Source of the DNA: Bacillota bacterium
GTDB lineage: Bacteria > Bacillota > Clostridia > TANB77 > UBA1234
Direction of reading: 5' to 3'
DNA: 64,000 bases
NCBI GenBank assembly: GCA_016280725.1
Contig: JAEEHF010000122.1
Coordinates: 1 to 64,000, forward strand
The translations under genes were made by a program, and so were the position numbers. Shown here in pieces: positions 39,644-49,980 of this stretch (the first letter of the stretch is position 1; each line of letters starts with the position of its first letter). The notes beneath the pieces were generated by a model, which saw only the letters and a list, made by a program, of their open reading frames with translations, was not told where the DNA came from and made no database searches.

Positions 39644-40600
39644 CTATCTTCCTCTTCTTCTATTCTCTAAGAATGTGCTTCCAGCTATAGCTTTAGCCTT
39701 TTTCTTAACGTTTGCTCCATCTTCACCAAGTTCAAGCACAGTTGCATATTTTCTATACTTATTCGAAATCATAGCAACAGAAATCGTCATAAGAGGATAT
39801 TTTTCTAATTTGCCACGTCTATTTAAAATTTTTACAAATCCTTTTTCAACATCATCATCTGAATAGTAATCTACTATGCCTTTATCAAATCTCTTAATAA
39901 TATCTTTTCCAATTTTTCTTGCATTTTCAAAATCAACAATCGCAACGAAGTCATCACCACCAATATGTCCAAGAAAATCCTTCTTCCCGCCGTATATTTG
40001 AATAGCTTCACGCATACAATTTGCTGTAAATTTAATAGTTTCGTCGCCGTTCATGAATCCATATTTATCGTTATAAGCTTTAAAATTGTCCAAATCAACA
40101 TATAAAACTGCAAATAACTTTTTGCTAGCAACCCTTTTCTTAAGCTCAATTTCAATTTGAGTGTTTCCAGGAAGTCCAGTTAAGTTACTAATGCATCTAT
40201 TAGCTTCGATAAGTCTCGAAAGATTTTTGATTGTATAATAAAAATATATTTTAGTAAGTGGCTTCGGAATATAATATTCTACCACTCTCTTTAAAAATTC
40301 AACTCTGTAATTTACATCTTTTGTCGTTCCTGTAACTATAATTGGAGTAATGCTATTTTCCGAATCGTTTCGAATATATTCACATACTTTAAGTGCATCT
40401 TTTTTAAGGTTATCTGCATTTATAATAATAAGGCTTGGTATTTCTGCAAGAGCAGCATTCATATCTTCTTTACTTGATGTTGACCTCATAAATTCATACT
40501 CTTCTTTTTCTTTTTTGAAAATATTTGATGCTAATTCAAACACATCTCCTGCATCATCAATAATAACAATTTCTTTAGTATTAAACATAAGCTCCTCCAA
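39644..40600 (-). CDS. Receiver-like + GGDEF-domain protein (diguanylate cyclase-like, GGDDF)
   Basis: IVIIDDAGDVFELA..; VLYVDLDNFKAYNDKYGFMNGDE; HIGGDDFVAI. Confidence 0.85.
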   Translation of the reverse strand: MEELMFNTKEIVIIDDAGDVFELASNIFKKEKEEYEFMRSTSSKEDMNAALAEIPSLIIINADNLKKDALKVCEYIRNDSENSITPIIVTGTTKDVNYRVEFLKRVVEYYIPKPLTKIYFYYTIKNLSRLIEANRCISNLTGLPGNTQIEIELKKRVASKKLFAVLYVDLDNFKAYNDKYGFMNGDETIKFTANCMREAIQIYGGKKDFLGHIGGDDFVAIVDFENARKIGKDIIKRFDKGIVDYYSDDDVEKGFVKILNRRGKLEKYPLMTISVAMISNKYRKYATVLELGEDGANVKKKAKAIAGSTFLENRRRGR

Positions 40601-40601
40601 A

Positions 40602-41432
40602 TTATTTTACTATTTCATTTGAAATATTTGCAAAATCACTAATTGATAAATCTTCTGCTCTTAATTTTTGATCAAGTCCTAATTTATCCAAAACTTCTCT
40701 AACTTTTTCCTTAGAAAATTCCATCGAAGAAAGCGAGTTCAATATCGTCTTTCTTCTTTGAGAAAATGCCATTTTTACTATTCTAAAAAATAGCTTTTCA
40801 TCAAAAACATCAACTGGTGGTTTTTCTAAAACATCTAATCTAACAACCACCGAGTCAACATCTGGCGAAGGGAAAAACAAGTCTCTTGGCACATCAAGCA
40901 CCATTTTTGCATTTGCATAATAATTTATTGCAATAGTAATCGCACTATTTTCTCTATCTAAATTAGAACTACATATTCGTTCTCCAACTTCTTTTTGAAC
41001 CATTACAGTAATTGTTTTAATATCATATTTACTCTCTAGAAGTTTCATCACAATTGGAGTTGTAATGTAATATGGCAAATTTGCCACAACTTTTATTTTT
41101 CCATACTTATTTGTAACTTCATTTAAATCAAGCTGTAAGATGTCATCATTTATTATTTCCAAATTGTCAGCCAAAAACCTGCCTTTTAAAATCTCAATCA
41201 TGTCTTCATCTAGTTCAACAGCGATGACTTTTTTTGCATTTTTTAAAAGTTCTTTTGTTAGTGTTCCAAGCCCAGGGCCAATTTCTAAAACTACATCTTC
41301 ATTTGTAATCTCTGCTTTTTTAACAATTTGAGTAATTATTTCATCACTAACAAGGAAGTTTTGTCCAAACTTCTTCTTTGCTTTTAGACCATACTGGTTT
41401 AATAACATCCTTGTTTCTTCATACAAATTCAA
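40602..41432 (-). CDS. rsmA: 16S rRNA (adenine1518-N6/1519-N6)-dimethyltransferase RsmA
   Basis: KKKFGQNFLVSDEI, VLEIGPGLGTLTKEL, VVANLPYYITTPI. Confidence 0.96.
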   Translation of the reverse strand: MNLYEETRMLLNQYGLKAKKKFGQNFLVSDEIITQIVKKAEITNEDVVLEIGPGLGTLTKELLKNAKKVIAVELDEDMIEILKGRFLADNLEIINDDILQLDLNEVTNKYGKIKVVANLPYYITTPIVMKLLESKYDIKTITVMVQKEVGERICSSNLDRENSAITIAINYYANAKMVLDVPRDLFFPSPDVDSVVVRLDVLEKPPVDVFDEKLFFRIVKMAFSQRRKTILNSLSSMEFSKEKVREVLDKLGLDQKLRAEDLSISDFANISNEIVK

Positions 41433-41586
41433 ATCTTTCCACCCCAGTTTCTAACATTATACTTATAATATCATTGTTTAACTAACATTTAAACAATTTT
41501 TGCTTTTTTTAAAGAAATTGAAAAATTAGGAACACCCCTAAAATTCAAAAAAGGAGCGTTCCTGAAATTTGGAACACTCCCAATAA

Positions 41587-42429
41587 TTAATTTGGTAAAA
41601 TATAAAGTTTAACAGGTCTTCTGCCCCATTTTATTGTGTCTGAATGTGCGTCAAAATATAAATCTATTTTCATATTTTTGATTGCTCCGCCTGTATCTGC
41701 AGCAACTGCATATCCATAATCTGGAGCTCCATTTAATCCCTCAACATAAACTTTTGTTCCAAGTTTTACAACCTTTGGATCAACTGCTATAACTTTCATT
41801 CCTGTACCAGGTATGATTTTTAATCCAGAAGCTGTTACTCCATATCCAGGACTACTTGGACTCTTTCCGCAACATTTTTGGCAAATACAATAAGCTGTTG
41901 CTGTAACATCTAATACTTTTACATAGTTAGTAGGTTTTCCATTGTTTTCTTCAACTTTTTCTTCAGGTTGAATTTCCTCTGGAACAGGTTCTTTAGCTTC
42001 CTCAACAATTATATTTTCACCAGATTCAATTACTTCAATCAATTCTTCTTGGGCTTGTTTTTCTGCCTTTTCATTCATCTCAGTAATTCTTTTTGTTCCA
42101 GCTATATAGCTTTCAAGAAGTTTTCGTATAAATATTTCAGCTTTTTCTCTATTGGCTTGTTTTTCTTCCGCTATTCGTCTTTGTTCTTCAATAACTATAT
42201 TTTCCGCCTCAAGATCTTCTTCTATTTCAATTGTTTCTTCTTGTTCTCCACTTACATCATCATTTTCTGCAAACTTAAGAAGCTTTGCTTTTTCATACTT
42301 TCTATGTAAAGCTGTTACTTTTAATTCATCATTTAAATTTTCAACTTCATTTGCATTTACTATTGTGCCCAAACAATATACTGACATTATAACCATTAGT
42401 ATTATTATTGCTTGAAATGATTTTTTCAT
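41587..42429 (-). CDS. 3D-domain (YabE/RpfB-like) cell-wall protein
   Basis: DVTATAYCICQKCCGKSPSSPGYGVTASG...AVAADTGGAIKNMKIDLYF. Confidence 0.85.
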   Translation of the reverse strand: MKKSFQAIIILMVIMSVYCLGTIVNANEVENLNDELKVTALHRKYEKAKLLKFAENDDVSGEQEETIEIEEDLEAENIVIEEQRRIAEEKQANREKAEIFIRKLLESYIAGTKRITEMNEKAEKQAQEELIEVIESGENIIVEEAKEPVPEEIQPEEKVEENNGKPTNYVKVLDVTATAYCICQKCCGKSPSSPGYGVTASGLKIIPGTGMKVIAVDPKVVKLGTKVYVEGLNGAPDYGYAVAADTGGAIKNMKIDLYFDAHSDTIKWGRRPVKLYILPN

Positions 42430-42535
42430 AAGTAATAATCTTCCTTTTCTTATCATAAAATTACCTCTTTTCCCTTACTTTGTAAGGTGCAGAGGCAATT
42501 TTATAGTATTTTTGTGGTTTTGTCAAATTTTATGC

Positions 42536-43480
42536 CTATTTATTACCATCAAAACTTAGTTCTTTTAAGCTTTTTACGGTATTTTTTCTTCCATCAGAAG
42601 TAATTAAAATCGTACCTTCATCGGCGGTAACGTAAATATCTTTGCATCCTGACTTTTCGAGTCTTTCTATTAATTTTTCATGAGGATAATAATAATCATT
42701 ATTCTTACTGCACATTATAACGGCAATTTCTGGTCTAATTTCATTTAAAAACTTTGACGAAGTAGAATACGTTGAACCATGATGTGCAACTTTTAGCACA
42801 TCTATGTCATCCCATTTTCTAGATTCTTCATTTTCTGTTTCCATATCTCCGGTAAATAAGAATTTCTGCCTTCCAAAGTTCATTTCTATTACGATTGATG
42901 TTTCATTATAGTCTTCTGCATCATCATTTTTTGTCATTATTTCACAAGTCGCATTTCCAACATTAAACCTCGTCCCTATATTTGGCGATACTATATCAAT
43001 TTGTTTTTCTTTTGCATATTTAATAACATCCGTATAACACTTATTTTCCGAGGTTTTATTTGGCATATAAAATGTTCCAATATCAAAATCTTGGATTATA
43101 ATATCTGTTCCACCAATATGATCTTCATGTGCATGTGTTCCAATCAAATAATCAATTTTCTTAATGCCTAATTCTTTTCTTAAATACTTGCTTACATATT
43201 TACCATCAGGATTATTTCCAGCATCAATTAGCATGGTTTCATTTTCGTTTTGTACAAAAATGCAATCCCCTTGCCCAACATCTAAGAAATAAACATATAA
43301 CAAAGAGTCTTCGACTAATTCATCATTTTCTTGTTCTAAATTATTTAATTGTTGTTCTTCAGACTCTGATTCGTATAAATTAAACTCTGTTTCTTTATTT
43401 AAAAATACAAAAACCAATACTAGTATAATTACAATTATAGATAAAATTAGTTCAATTTTATTTTTATTATTCATATGCAC
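42536..43480 (-). CDS. ComEC/Rec2-like metallo-beta-lactamase-fold hydrolase
   Basis: YFLDVGQGDCIFVQNENETMLIDAG; GTHAHEDHIGG; KVAHHGSTYS. Confidence 0.88.
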   Translation of the reverse strand: MHMNNKNKIELILSIIVIILVLVFVFLNKETEFNLYESESEEQQLNNLEQENDELVEDSLLYVYFLDVGQGDCIFVQNENETMLIDAGNNPDGKYVSKYLRKELGIKKIDYLIGTHAHEDHIGGTDIIIQDFDIGTFYMPNKTSENKCYTDVIKYAKEKQIDIVSPNIGTRFNVGNATCEIMTKNDDAEDYNETSIVIEMNFGRQKFLFTGDMETENEESRKWDDIDVLKVAHHGSTYSTSSKFLNEIRPEIAVIMCSKNNDYYYPHEKLIERLEKSGCKDIYVTADEGTILITSDGRKNTVKSLKELSFDGNK

Positions 43481-43500
43481 TCCTATTAAACAATTAGATT

Positions 43501-43537
43501 AAAAAACCCGAGGTCATGTTACTTCGGGTTTTTTAAT
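43501..43537 (-). terminator. Terminator AAAAAACCCGAGG..CTTCGGGTTTTTT downstream of the M18 aminopeptidase
   Basis: Inverted repeat with T-runs. Confidence 0.75.
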
Positions 43538-43555
43538 GTGTATGAAGTTTGTTTT

Positions 43556-44992
43556 TTACTTTCCTGTGTATTTGTTAACAAATGTCTTGTAAGCAAGATA
43601 TGAATGATATACATCAAATTTACTTGTTGTTTCATATGGTGAATGCATTGATAAAACTGGAGTTCCACAATCAATAACATCCATGCCTTTATTAGCAAGT
43701 ATATATGCTATTGTTCCTCCGCCACCTTCATCAACTTTTCCAAGTTCTGCAATTTGAAATCTAACTTTATTATCATCAAATAATCTGCGTATTTTTGAAA
43801 TATACTCGGCATTTGCATCATTAGCTCCGCCTTTTCCTCTTCCACCAGTATATTTGTTCATTCCAACACCATATCCGAAGAATGATGCATTTTTTCTATC
43901 AGCAACACTAGCATATAATGGATCAAATGCTCCATCAACATCTGCAGAAAGCATTGCAGAATTTTGATATATTCTATGTAAAATATTTGGTGTATTATTT
44001 TCACCACAAAGATGAATCAATTCTCCTAAAAATGTTTCAAAAGCAAGGCTTTCCATTCCTGTATTTCCAACACTGCCGATTTCTTCTTTATCTACTAGAA
44101 GGCATACGGCTGTTTTCTGAGGAGCTTCTGTTTCACAAATGGCCATTAATGAACAGTAAGAACAAACCTTGTCGTCTTGTCCATATCCACCTATCATTGA
44201 TTTATCAAATCCAAGTGATTTAGCATTAAATGCAGGAACAATTTCAAGTTCTGCGCTTAAGAAATCTTCTTCGCAAATTCCATATTTTTCATTTAATATA
44301 GCCATTGTTTTAAGCTTTACTTTTTCTTTTACTTTATTATCTTCAAATGGCATACTACCAATTAGAAGGGTTAAGTTTTCGCCTTCAATTACCTCTGACG
44401 CCTTTTTCTCCATTTGATGTCTTCCCATATGTGGAAGCAAATCCGTGATAACAAATGTAACATCGTCACCCTCATCACCAATTTTAACATTAACTTTTTT
44501 TCCTGTTTTTAATGCAACAACACCATGAATAGAAAGCGGAATTGTTACCCATTGATATTTCTTAATTCCACCATAATATTGTGTTTTAAAATATGAAAAT
44601 TCAGTGTCTTCATATAGTGGATTTGGCTTTAAATCTAATCTTGGAGAGTCGGTATGCGCACCAACTACATTGATTCCATTTTCTAATTTTTCTTTACCAA
44701 TAACTGCAAGTATTATATTTTTATCTCTATTAATATAATAAACTTTATCTCCTGCGTTAAGTTTTTTAAAAGAAGAAAGCGGTCTAAAACCATGTTCTTT
44801 TGCAATCTCCTCAGACTCTTTAATTATTTCTCTTTCAATTTTGCCATTGTTTAAATAATCTATATATCCATCAGAGAATTTCATTATTTTTCTTTTTTCT
44901 GCATCAGTTAAACCTTCCCAGCCATTCTTTTTCTTAACTAAAAGTTTTTCAGCAAGTTTTTGACCTTCTGTTTTTGTATCAGCCATTATCAT
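43556..44992 (-). CDS. M18-family aminopeptidase
   Basis: VVGAHTDSPRLDLKPNPLYE; LLVDKEEIGSVGNTGM; SMHSPYETTSKFD. Confidence 0.93.
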   Translation of the reverse strand: MIMADTKTEGQKLAEKLLVKKKNGWEGLTDAEKRKIMKFSDGYIDYLNNGKIEREIIKESEEIAKEHGFRPLSSFKKLNAGDKVYYINRDKNIILAVIGKEKLENGINVVGAHTDSPRLDLKPNPLYEDTEFSYFKTQYYGGIKKYQWVTIPLSIHGVVALKTGKKVNVKIGDEGDDVTFVITDLLPHMGRHQMEKKASEVIEGENLTLLIGSMPFEDNKVKEKVKLKTMAILNEKYGICEEDFLSAELEIVPAFNAKSLGFDKSMIGGYGQDDKVCSYCSLMAICETEAPQKTAVCLLVDKEEIGSVGNTGMESLAFETFLGELIHLCGENNTPNILHRIYQNSAMLSADVDGAFDPLYASVADRKNASFFGYGVGMNKYTGGRGKGGANDANAEYISKIRRLFDDNKVRFQIAELGKVDEGGGGTIAYILANKGMDVIDCGTPVLSMHSPYETTSKFDVYHSYLAYKTFVNKYTGK

Positions 44993-45121
44993 CTCTCCTT
45001 ACTTTTCTCATTATCATTTCAATTATATATATAAGAATTTTAGTATTCAAGCAGATTTGTTGTTTTAATCTAATTATGATAAAATCAAATAGAAATATTC
45101 ACCAAATTTGAGGAGGTATTT

Positions 45122-45655
45122 ATGCTAACTACAAACCTAATTATTTTATGTTTAAAAATTTTCTTTTGTAGAATAATTGATGTTTCACTTTCAACTTTTA
45201 GAACAGTAATTATAGTAAGAGGTAAAACAAAAGTAGCTGCTATAATTGCAATTGTTGAGGCACTTGTTTGGTTTTTAGTTGTTAGAGAAGCATTAAACTT
45301 TGAAACAGTAAATAAACTGGAAACACTAAATATTGCACTTGCATATGCATTAGGATTTTCTGCTGGAAATATTATTGGTGGAGAATTATCTAAAAAGATA
45401 TCCGGAACTATAAACGTTCAAGTAGTTACTTCAAAAAGAGATCCAGAAATGATAAAAATGATTCAAGATAAAGGTTTTAAAGTAACCGTGTCTAATGGAG
45501 AGCCATCTCAATTTTCAGGAGAAAAGTACTTAATATTTGCAGTCATTGAAAACAGCAGGCTTCGAGAATTCAAAGAACTAATTATGTCACAAGACGATAA
45601 GGCATTTATGATGGCATCAGAGACAAAAGTGGTAACACATGCCGTTGTTAAATAA
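45122..45655 (+). CDS. UPF0316/DUF2179-type membrane protein
   Basis: IDVSLSTFRTVIIVRGKTKVAAIIAIVEALVWFLVVREAL. Confidence 0.8.
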   Translation: MLTTNLIILCLKIFFCRIIDVSLSTFRTVIIVRGKTKVAAIIAIVEALVWFLVVREALNFETVNKLETLNIALAYALGFSAGNIIGGELSKKISGTINVQVVTSKRDPEMIKMIQDKGFKVTVSNGEPSQFSGEKYLIFAVIENSRLREFKELIMSQDDKAFMMASETKVVTHAVVK

Positions 45656-45696
45656 CAAAAAAAGACTAAATACAAGCATATATCTAAAAAATACAG

Positions 45697-45724
45697 TTGA
45701 TTTTTATGTAAACCGTGGTATAAT
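45697..45724 (+). promoter_or_regulatory. Promoter TTGATT-16-TATAAT upstream of secreted protein 1
   Basis: Shares ATGTWAACCGTGRTATAAT with the promoter at 46422. Confidence 0.6.
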
Positions 45725-45771
45725 AAATCCTGTCTCAATTTTTCTAGTAATGAACAAAAAAGGAGGCTACT

Positions 45772-46347
45772 ATGCGGAAACTGATTGCATTTTCCCTGAT
45801 CGTTGTTTTCCTGTTCTCTCTGTCTTACGCGTCTGTTGCTGAAGAAGGTGATGGAGTCGACTGGACTTTGTTTTCTGTGGACGAATTAGTAAATGACATT
45901 ACGACGTATCTTGGCTACAAACCCTTGGTAACACTTTCTAAAGGTGGGTCTGGAAAATATGGTGTGATGACTATTCACTTTCCGGCAGATGATGTTCAAA
46001 GGATGATAAAATATGACATCGAAACCGGTGAAATGTACATGTCCGGAGAGGATATAACAAATCTGCTTTCTAGAGACTTATTTGACTACATCTCGCCATA
46101 TAAGGATAACTCAATGCGCTTTTTCAAAACAGTTACCCCTACAGATACTTACTATGTTTCTGCCAATGTCTGGCCATACATAACCTTAAACTCACGAAAT
46201 GAAGCGTATTTGACCTTCGACATCGAAAATTCTAAGTTCGTCTATGTTGTTCCTTCTTATGATTTCTTTGAGTACGGAATCATTATACCCGGAAACGAAA
46301 TTGCTCAAGCCATGTATATCTATAATACTTTTGTAGTAAATCAATAA
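45772..46347 (+). CDS. Hypothetical secreted protein 1
   Basis: Signal peptide MRKLIAFSLIVVFLFSLSYASVA; paralogous layout to 46512-47105. Confidence 0.75.
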   Translation: MRKLIAFSLIVVFLFSLSYASVAEEGDGVDWTLFSVDELVNDITTYLGYKPLVTLSKGGSGKYGVMTIHFPADDVQRMIKYDIETGEMYMSGEDITNLLSRDLFDYISPYKDNSMRFFKTVTPTDTYYVSANVWPYITLNSRNEAYLTFDIENSKFVYVVPSYDFFEYGIIIPGNEIAQAMYIYNTFVVNQ

Positions 46348-46350
46348 TCA

Positions 46351-46378
46351 AAAAACCGCCTGAATTGGCGGTTTTTTT
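46351..46378 (+). terminator. Terminator AAAAACCGCC..GGCGGTTTTTTT
   Basis: Inverted repeat + T-run. Confidence 0.8.
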
Positions 46379-46421
46379 GATTGTTTTTGAAAACAGGAAT
46401 ATTTCTGAAATTCGAAAACGC

Positions 46422-46450
46422 TTGCACTTTTATGTTAACCGTGATATAAT
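46422..46450 (+). promoter_or_regulatory. Promoter TTGCAC-17-TATAAT upstream of secreted protein 2
   Basis: TTGCAC 46422-46427, TATAAT 46445-46450. Confidence 0.65.
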
Positions 46451-46511
46451 GCTTCTTGGCTGCATAAATTGCAGACTATTGAGCTGTAGCTCAAAAAAGG
46501 AGGCTTCTTCA

Positions 46512-47105
46512 ATGAAGCGGTTGATTGCTCTGTTGGTGGCTCTTTCCATGATTCTGACCCTGTCCATTGCGATTGCGGGTGACAACGATGATGAGGACTT
46601 TCTCTATTTCGAAGACGGATTTGACTATGACGGTGAAAACTATGTCTCCTACAACGATTTCATGGCCATGGTCAAAGAATATCTCGGGTATATGCCGAAC
46701 ACCCAGATTTTGGTCGACGGCGACTACTCGACTCTGTGCTTTGACTTCTCAGATGAAACTGTACGAATCCCACTCACCGAATACGACGAAATCGGTAATT
46801 TCACGTTTGACCGTGACGAAGCGATGTACTTCATTCTCCGTGAGCTCAGCTGGTATCGTTCCAACTTCATTGGAAAGACTTTCGTTCTTTCTAGAAATGA
46901 AGATGAAAAGGAGTATTCTGGCTATGGCTTCTATGTGATTTTCGACGACTATGGTGAGGCGTATCTGTCCTTCGACCAGAACTTCTCTGTCATATACAAA
47001 ATCAACAATTATTCTTTCATGGACAACTCGAACTATTACTATATGTTCCTCTCGGGTGATGAGGTAAGCCAGTATTTCTATGACTGGCAGCTTAACAACG
47101 AGTAA
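46512..47105 (+). CDS. Hypothetical secreted protein 2 (paralogue of 45772-46347)
   Basis: Signal peptide MKRLIALLVALSMILTLSIAIA; shared 'YLGY.P' segment and similar length; start at 46512, not 46365. Confidence 0.75.
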   Translation: MKRLIALLVALSMILTLSIAIAGDNDDEDFLYFEDGFDYDGENYVSYNDFMAMVKEYLGYMPNTQILVDGDYSTLCFDFSDETVRIPLTEYDEIGNFTFDRDEAMYFILRELSWYRSNFIGKTFVLSRNEDEKEYSGYGFYVIFDDYGEAYLSFDQNFSVIYKINNYSFMDNSNYYYMFLSGDEVSQYFYDWQLNNE

Positions 47106-47107
47106 CC

Positions 47108-47139
47108 AAAAAGGCTCTCCTTAATTGGAGAGCCTTTTT
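47108..47139 (+). terminator. Terminator AAAAAGGCTCTCC..GGAGAGCCTTTTT (may be bidirectional)
   Basis: Perfect inverted repeat with A/T runs on both sides. Confidence 0.75.
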
Positions 47140-47146
47140 ACTTTTA

Positions 47147-47800
47147 CTATTTTAATATTTTAAATGATCCTATAAGTGGTAAATCTTTTGCCTTTCCCTG
47201 TGCGGCATATACGATACCCATGATCATGAACACAAGTAGTGTAATAGTGCATGCAAGACTTAGAAGTCCACCTATAAATGGAATAAATGCAAGTATTACT
47301 GATAAAGGAACATTTATTATAGATGCTATAATTAGAATAAGTCCTTGATTGCTATGAAATCTTGCAAATCTAGATTGAGGTGCAGCAAAAATCGGTATTA
47401 GTATTAGTATTCCAAAATAAGCTAAGACTCCCATACCTTTATTATTTGCTATATCATTAGGATCAAACTCTGCTGTATGATCACCTACATTATTCACGCT
47501 ACTATATGCTTGCTGTGTATTATTTTGATAATTCTGCTGATTGCTTTGTCCATATTGTTGTCCATTATTAGTACCATAATTTTGACCATTGTTTACGCCA
47601 AAATTTTGTCCGTTATTTTGAACATTATTTGTACCAAAATTTTGTCCTCCATTTGTTCCAAAAGCTGTTCCCATATTTTGAGCAGGTTGTTGTGGTGCTT
47701 GATAGTGTGGATTTGGAGCATTGCATCCAGGACAAACGTTCATAGAGTCATTTAGTTGTGTGCCACAATGTTCACAAAATGCCATATTATTCACCCCCAT
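47147..47800 (-). CDS. Zinc-ribbon + DUF4870/Tic20-like membrane protein with Asn/Gln/Gly-rich linker
   Basis: MAFCEHCGTQLNDSMNVCPGC; repeats of NGQNFGTNN; C-terminal TM helices. Confidence 0.75.
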   Translation of the reverse strand: MGVNNMAFCEHCGTQLNDSMNVCPGCNAPNPHYQAPQQPAQNMGTAFGTNGGQNFGTNNVQNNGQNFGVNNGQNYGTNNGQQYGQSNQQNYQNNTQQAYSSVNNVGDHTAEFDPNDIANNKGMGVLAYFGILILIPIFAAPQSRFARFHSNQGLILIIASIINVPLSVILAFIPFIGGLLSLACTITLLVFMIMGIVYAAQGKAKDLPLIGSFKILK

Positions 47801-47821
47801 TCTCTTTTAGACATATATAAC

Positions 47822-48769
47822 TTATTTATTAGTTATTTCTTCAAGTTCTAATAAACGATTCCATCTTTCATCTACTTCTTTTTGAAGTTCTTCAAGCATC
47901 CATTCATTTCCTGGAGCAAATAAGTGCTTAAATCTTCTTTGTGGTTTTAAAAATTCACTTACAGGAATTTTATTTGCTGGTTTATATGTAATGTGATATA
48001 CACCATTTTCAACTTCATAAAGAGGCCAATAACAAGATTCAACCGCAAGTTTATTTATTTGCATTAAATCTTCTGTATTGTATCCCCAACCTCTTGGACA
48101 TGGTGCTAAAACATTTAAGAAAGCACCACCTTCTGTATATATTGCTTTTTCTGCTTTTGTTGTAATATCGCTAAAATTGCCAATCGCAGCAGTTTGTGCA
48201 ACATATGGTATATGATGATTTGCAATTACTTCTGTTAAATCTTTTCTTGGTTGTTGCTTTCCAGGAATAACCTTTCCAGCAGGAGAAGTGGTAGTATCTG
48301 CAAATCTAGGTGTTGCAGATGAACGCTGAATTCCGGTGTTCATGTATGCTCCATTATCGTAACAAACATACACCATGTCATGTCCTCTTTCCATTGCACC
48401 AGAAAGTGATTGTAGTCCTATATCATAAGTTCCACCGTCGCCACCAAAAGCAATGAATTTAGATGAATATTCTTCTGGCAATTTTCCTTGTTTTTTAAGT
48501 GATTTAAATGCTGCCTCAACTCCTGAAACAGTAGCTCCCGCACATTCAAAAGCTGTATGAATAAAACTATCTTTCCAAGCAGTATAAGGATACATGAATG
48601 TAGAAACTTCTAAGCATCCTGTAGCTGCACCTATTACTGCATGGTCATTCTCATGTAATCCTCTAAGGACTGCATTAACAACAACTGGTGCACCACATCC
48701 TGCACACATTCTATGTCCAGAGGCAAGACGGTTTTTCTTTTTCATGTTTTCTTTAAAATCATATGCCAT
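47822..48769 (-). CDS. porB: Pyruvate:ferredoxin oxidoreductase, beta subunit
   Basis: GHRMCAGCGAPVVVNAVLRG; GDGGTYDIGLQSLSGA (TPP). Confidence 0.9.
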   Translation of the reverse strand: MAYDFKENMKKKNRLASGHRMCAGCGAPVVVNAVLRGLHENDHAVIGAATGCLEVSTFMYPYTAWKDSFIHTAFECAGATVSGVEAAFKSLKKQGKLPEEYSSKFIAFGGDGGTYDIGLQSLSGAMERGHDMVYVCYDNGAYMNTGIQRSSATPRFADTTTSPAGKVIPGKQQPRKDLTEVIANHHIPYVAQTAAIGNFSDITTKAEKAIYTEGGAFLNVLAPCPRGWGYNTEDLMQINKLAVESCYWPLYEVENGVYHITYKPANKIPVSEFLKPQRRFKHLFAPGNEWMLEELQKEVDERWNRLLELEEITNK

Positions 48770-49962
48770 TAGTCTCTACCTCCTTTTAATCCAAGGTATC
48801 TATATGTATCGGTAACCTTTTCTTGATTTGCAACTTCTTGTAAATCATTATAAACAGATTCAATATCTGAAACTTTAACGTCTCTTCCTCCAATACCATA
48901 AACATAACTTAAAACTTTTGGTGTAACAATGTTATTAACTAACATTGCTGAAGTAGTATCTGTAAATAATGGTCCTCCAACTCCATTTAAGCCCTCAGCT
49001 TTATCCATGATTGCAACAGCTTTTACATTCTTAAGTGCGTTTGCAATTTCTTCACCAGGGAATGGCCTAAACACTCTTGGCTTAACAAGCCCTGCTTTAA
49101 TTCCCTGTGCTCTTAATTTATCTACGGCTTCTTTTGCAGTTCCTGCAGTTGAATTTAAAACAACGATTGCAAATTCTGCATCTTCCATTTTGTACTCTTC
49201 AATTAAGTCATATTTTCTACCTGTCATTTTGAAAAATTCTTCTTGAACTTCTCTAATAACTTCTTTTGCTTTTCTCATCGCTCTTGCTTGTTGATATTTA
49301 TGTTCAAACAAAAACGGTTGAACATCAAGAGGTCCAATAGCTATTTGTTCATCTTTATTTAATAAATAATGTTCTGGGTGATAAGTTCCAACAAACTCTT
49401 TAACTTTTTCATCTTCAATTAATTCAATATTTTCAATTGAGTGTGAAGTTATAAATCCATCATAGCAATTCATTACTGGAAGCATAACATCTTTATGTTC
49501 AGCAATTTTAATTGCCATTAAAATATTATCGTATGCTTCTTGGTTTGTTTCACCATATAATTGTATCCAGCCTGAATCTCTAGCACCCATTGAATCTGAA
49601 TGGTCATTATGAATATTTAATGGACCAGACACTGCTCTGTTAACACAGCTCATAACAATTGGAAGTCTTAATGAAGATGCTATATATAGCATTTCCCACA
49701 TTAATGATAATCCATTTGCAGAAGTAGCTGTCATAACTCTTGCTCCAGCAGATGATGCACCAATACATGCACTCATTGCACTATGTTCGCTTTCAACCGG
49801 AACAAATTCAGTTGATACTTGTCCATTATTAACAAATGTTGAAAAGTATTGTGGAATTTCTGTTGAAGGCGTAATTGGAAATGCTGCGACAACGTCTGGA
49901 TTTATTTGTCGCATAGCATTGGCAACCGCTTCGTTACCACTTAGGCGTTCTCTTATACTCAT
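48769..49962 (-). CDS. porA: Pyruvate:ferredoxin oxidoreductase, alpha subunit
   Basis: MSIRERLSGNEAVANAMRQINPDVVAAFPITPSTEIPQYFS; VESEHSAMSACIGASSAGARVMTATSANGLSLM. Confidence 0.92.
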   Translation of the reverse strand: MSIRERLSGNEAVANAMRQINPDVVAAFPITPSTEIPQYFSTFVNNGQVSTEFVPVESEHSAMSACIGASSAGARVMTATSANGLSLMWEMLYIASSLRLPIVMSCVNRAVSGPLNIHNDHSDSMGARDSGWIQLYGETNQEAYDNILMAIKIAEHKDVMLPVMNCYDGFITSHSIENIELIEDEKVKEFVGTYHPEHYLLNKDEQIAIGPLDVQPFLFEHKYQQARAMRKAKEVIREVQEEFFKMTGRKYDLIEEYKMEDAEFAIVVLNSTAGTAKEAVDKLRAQGIKAGLVKPRVFRPFPGEEIANALKNVKAVAIMDKAEGLNGVGGPLFTDTTSAMLVNNIVTPKVLSYVYGIGGRDVKVSDIESVYNDLQEVANQEKVTDTYRYLGLKGGRD

Positions 49963-49980
49963 ATCTTCCTCCTTGGTCGC

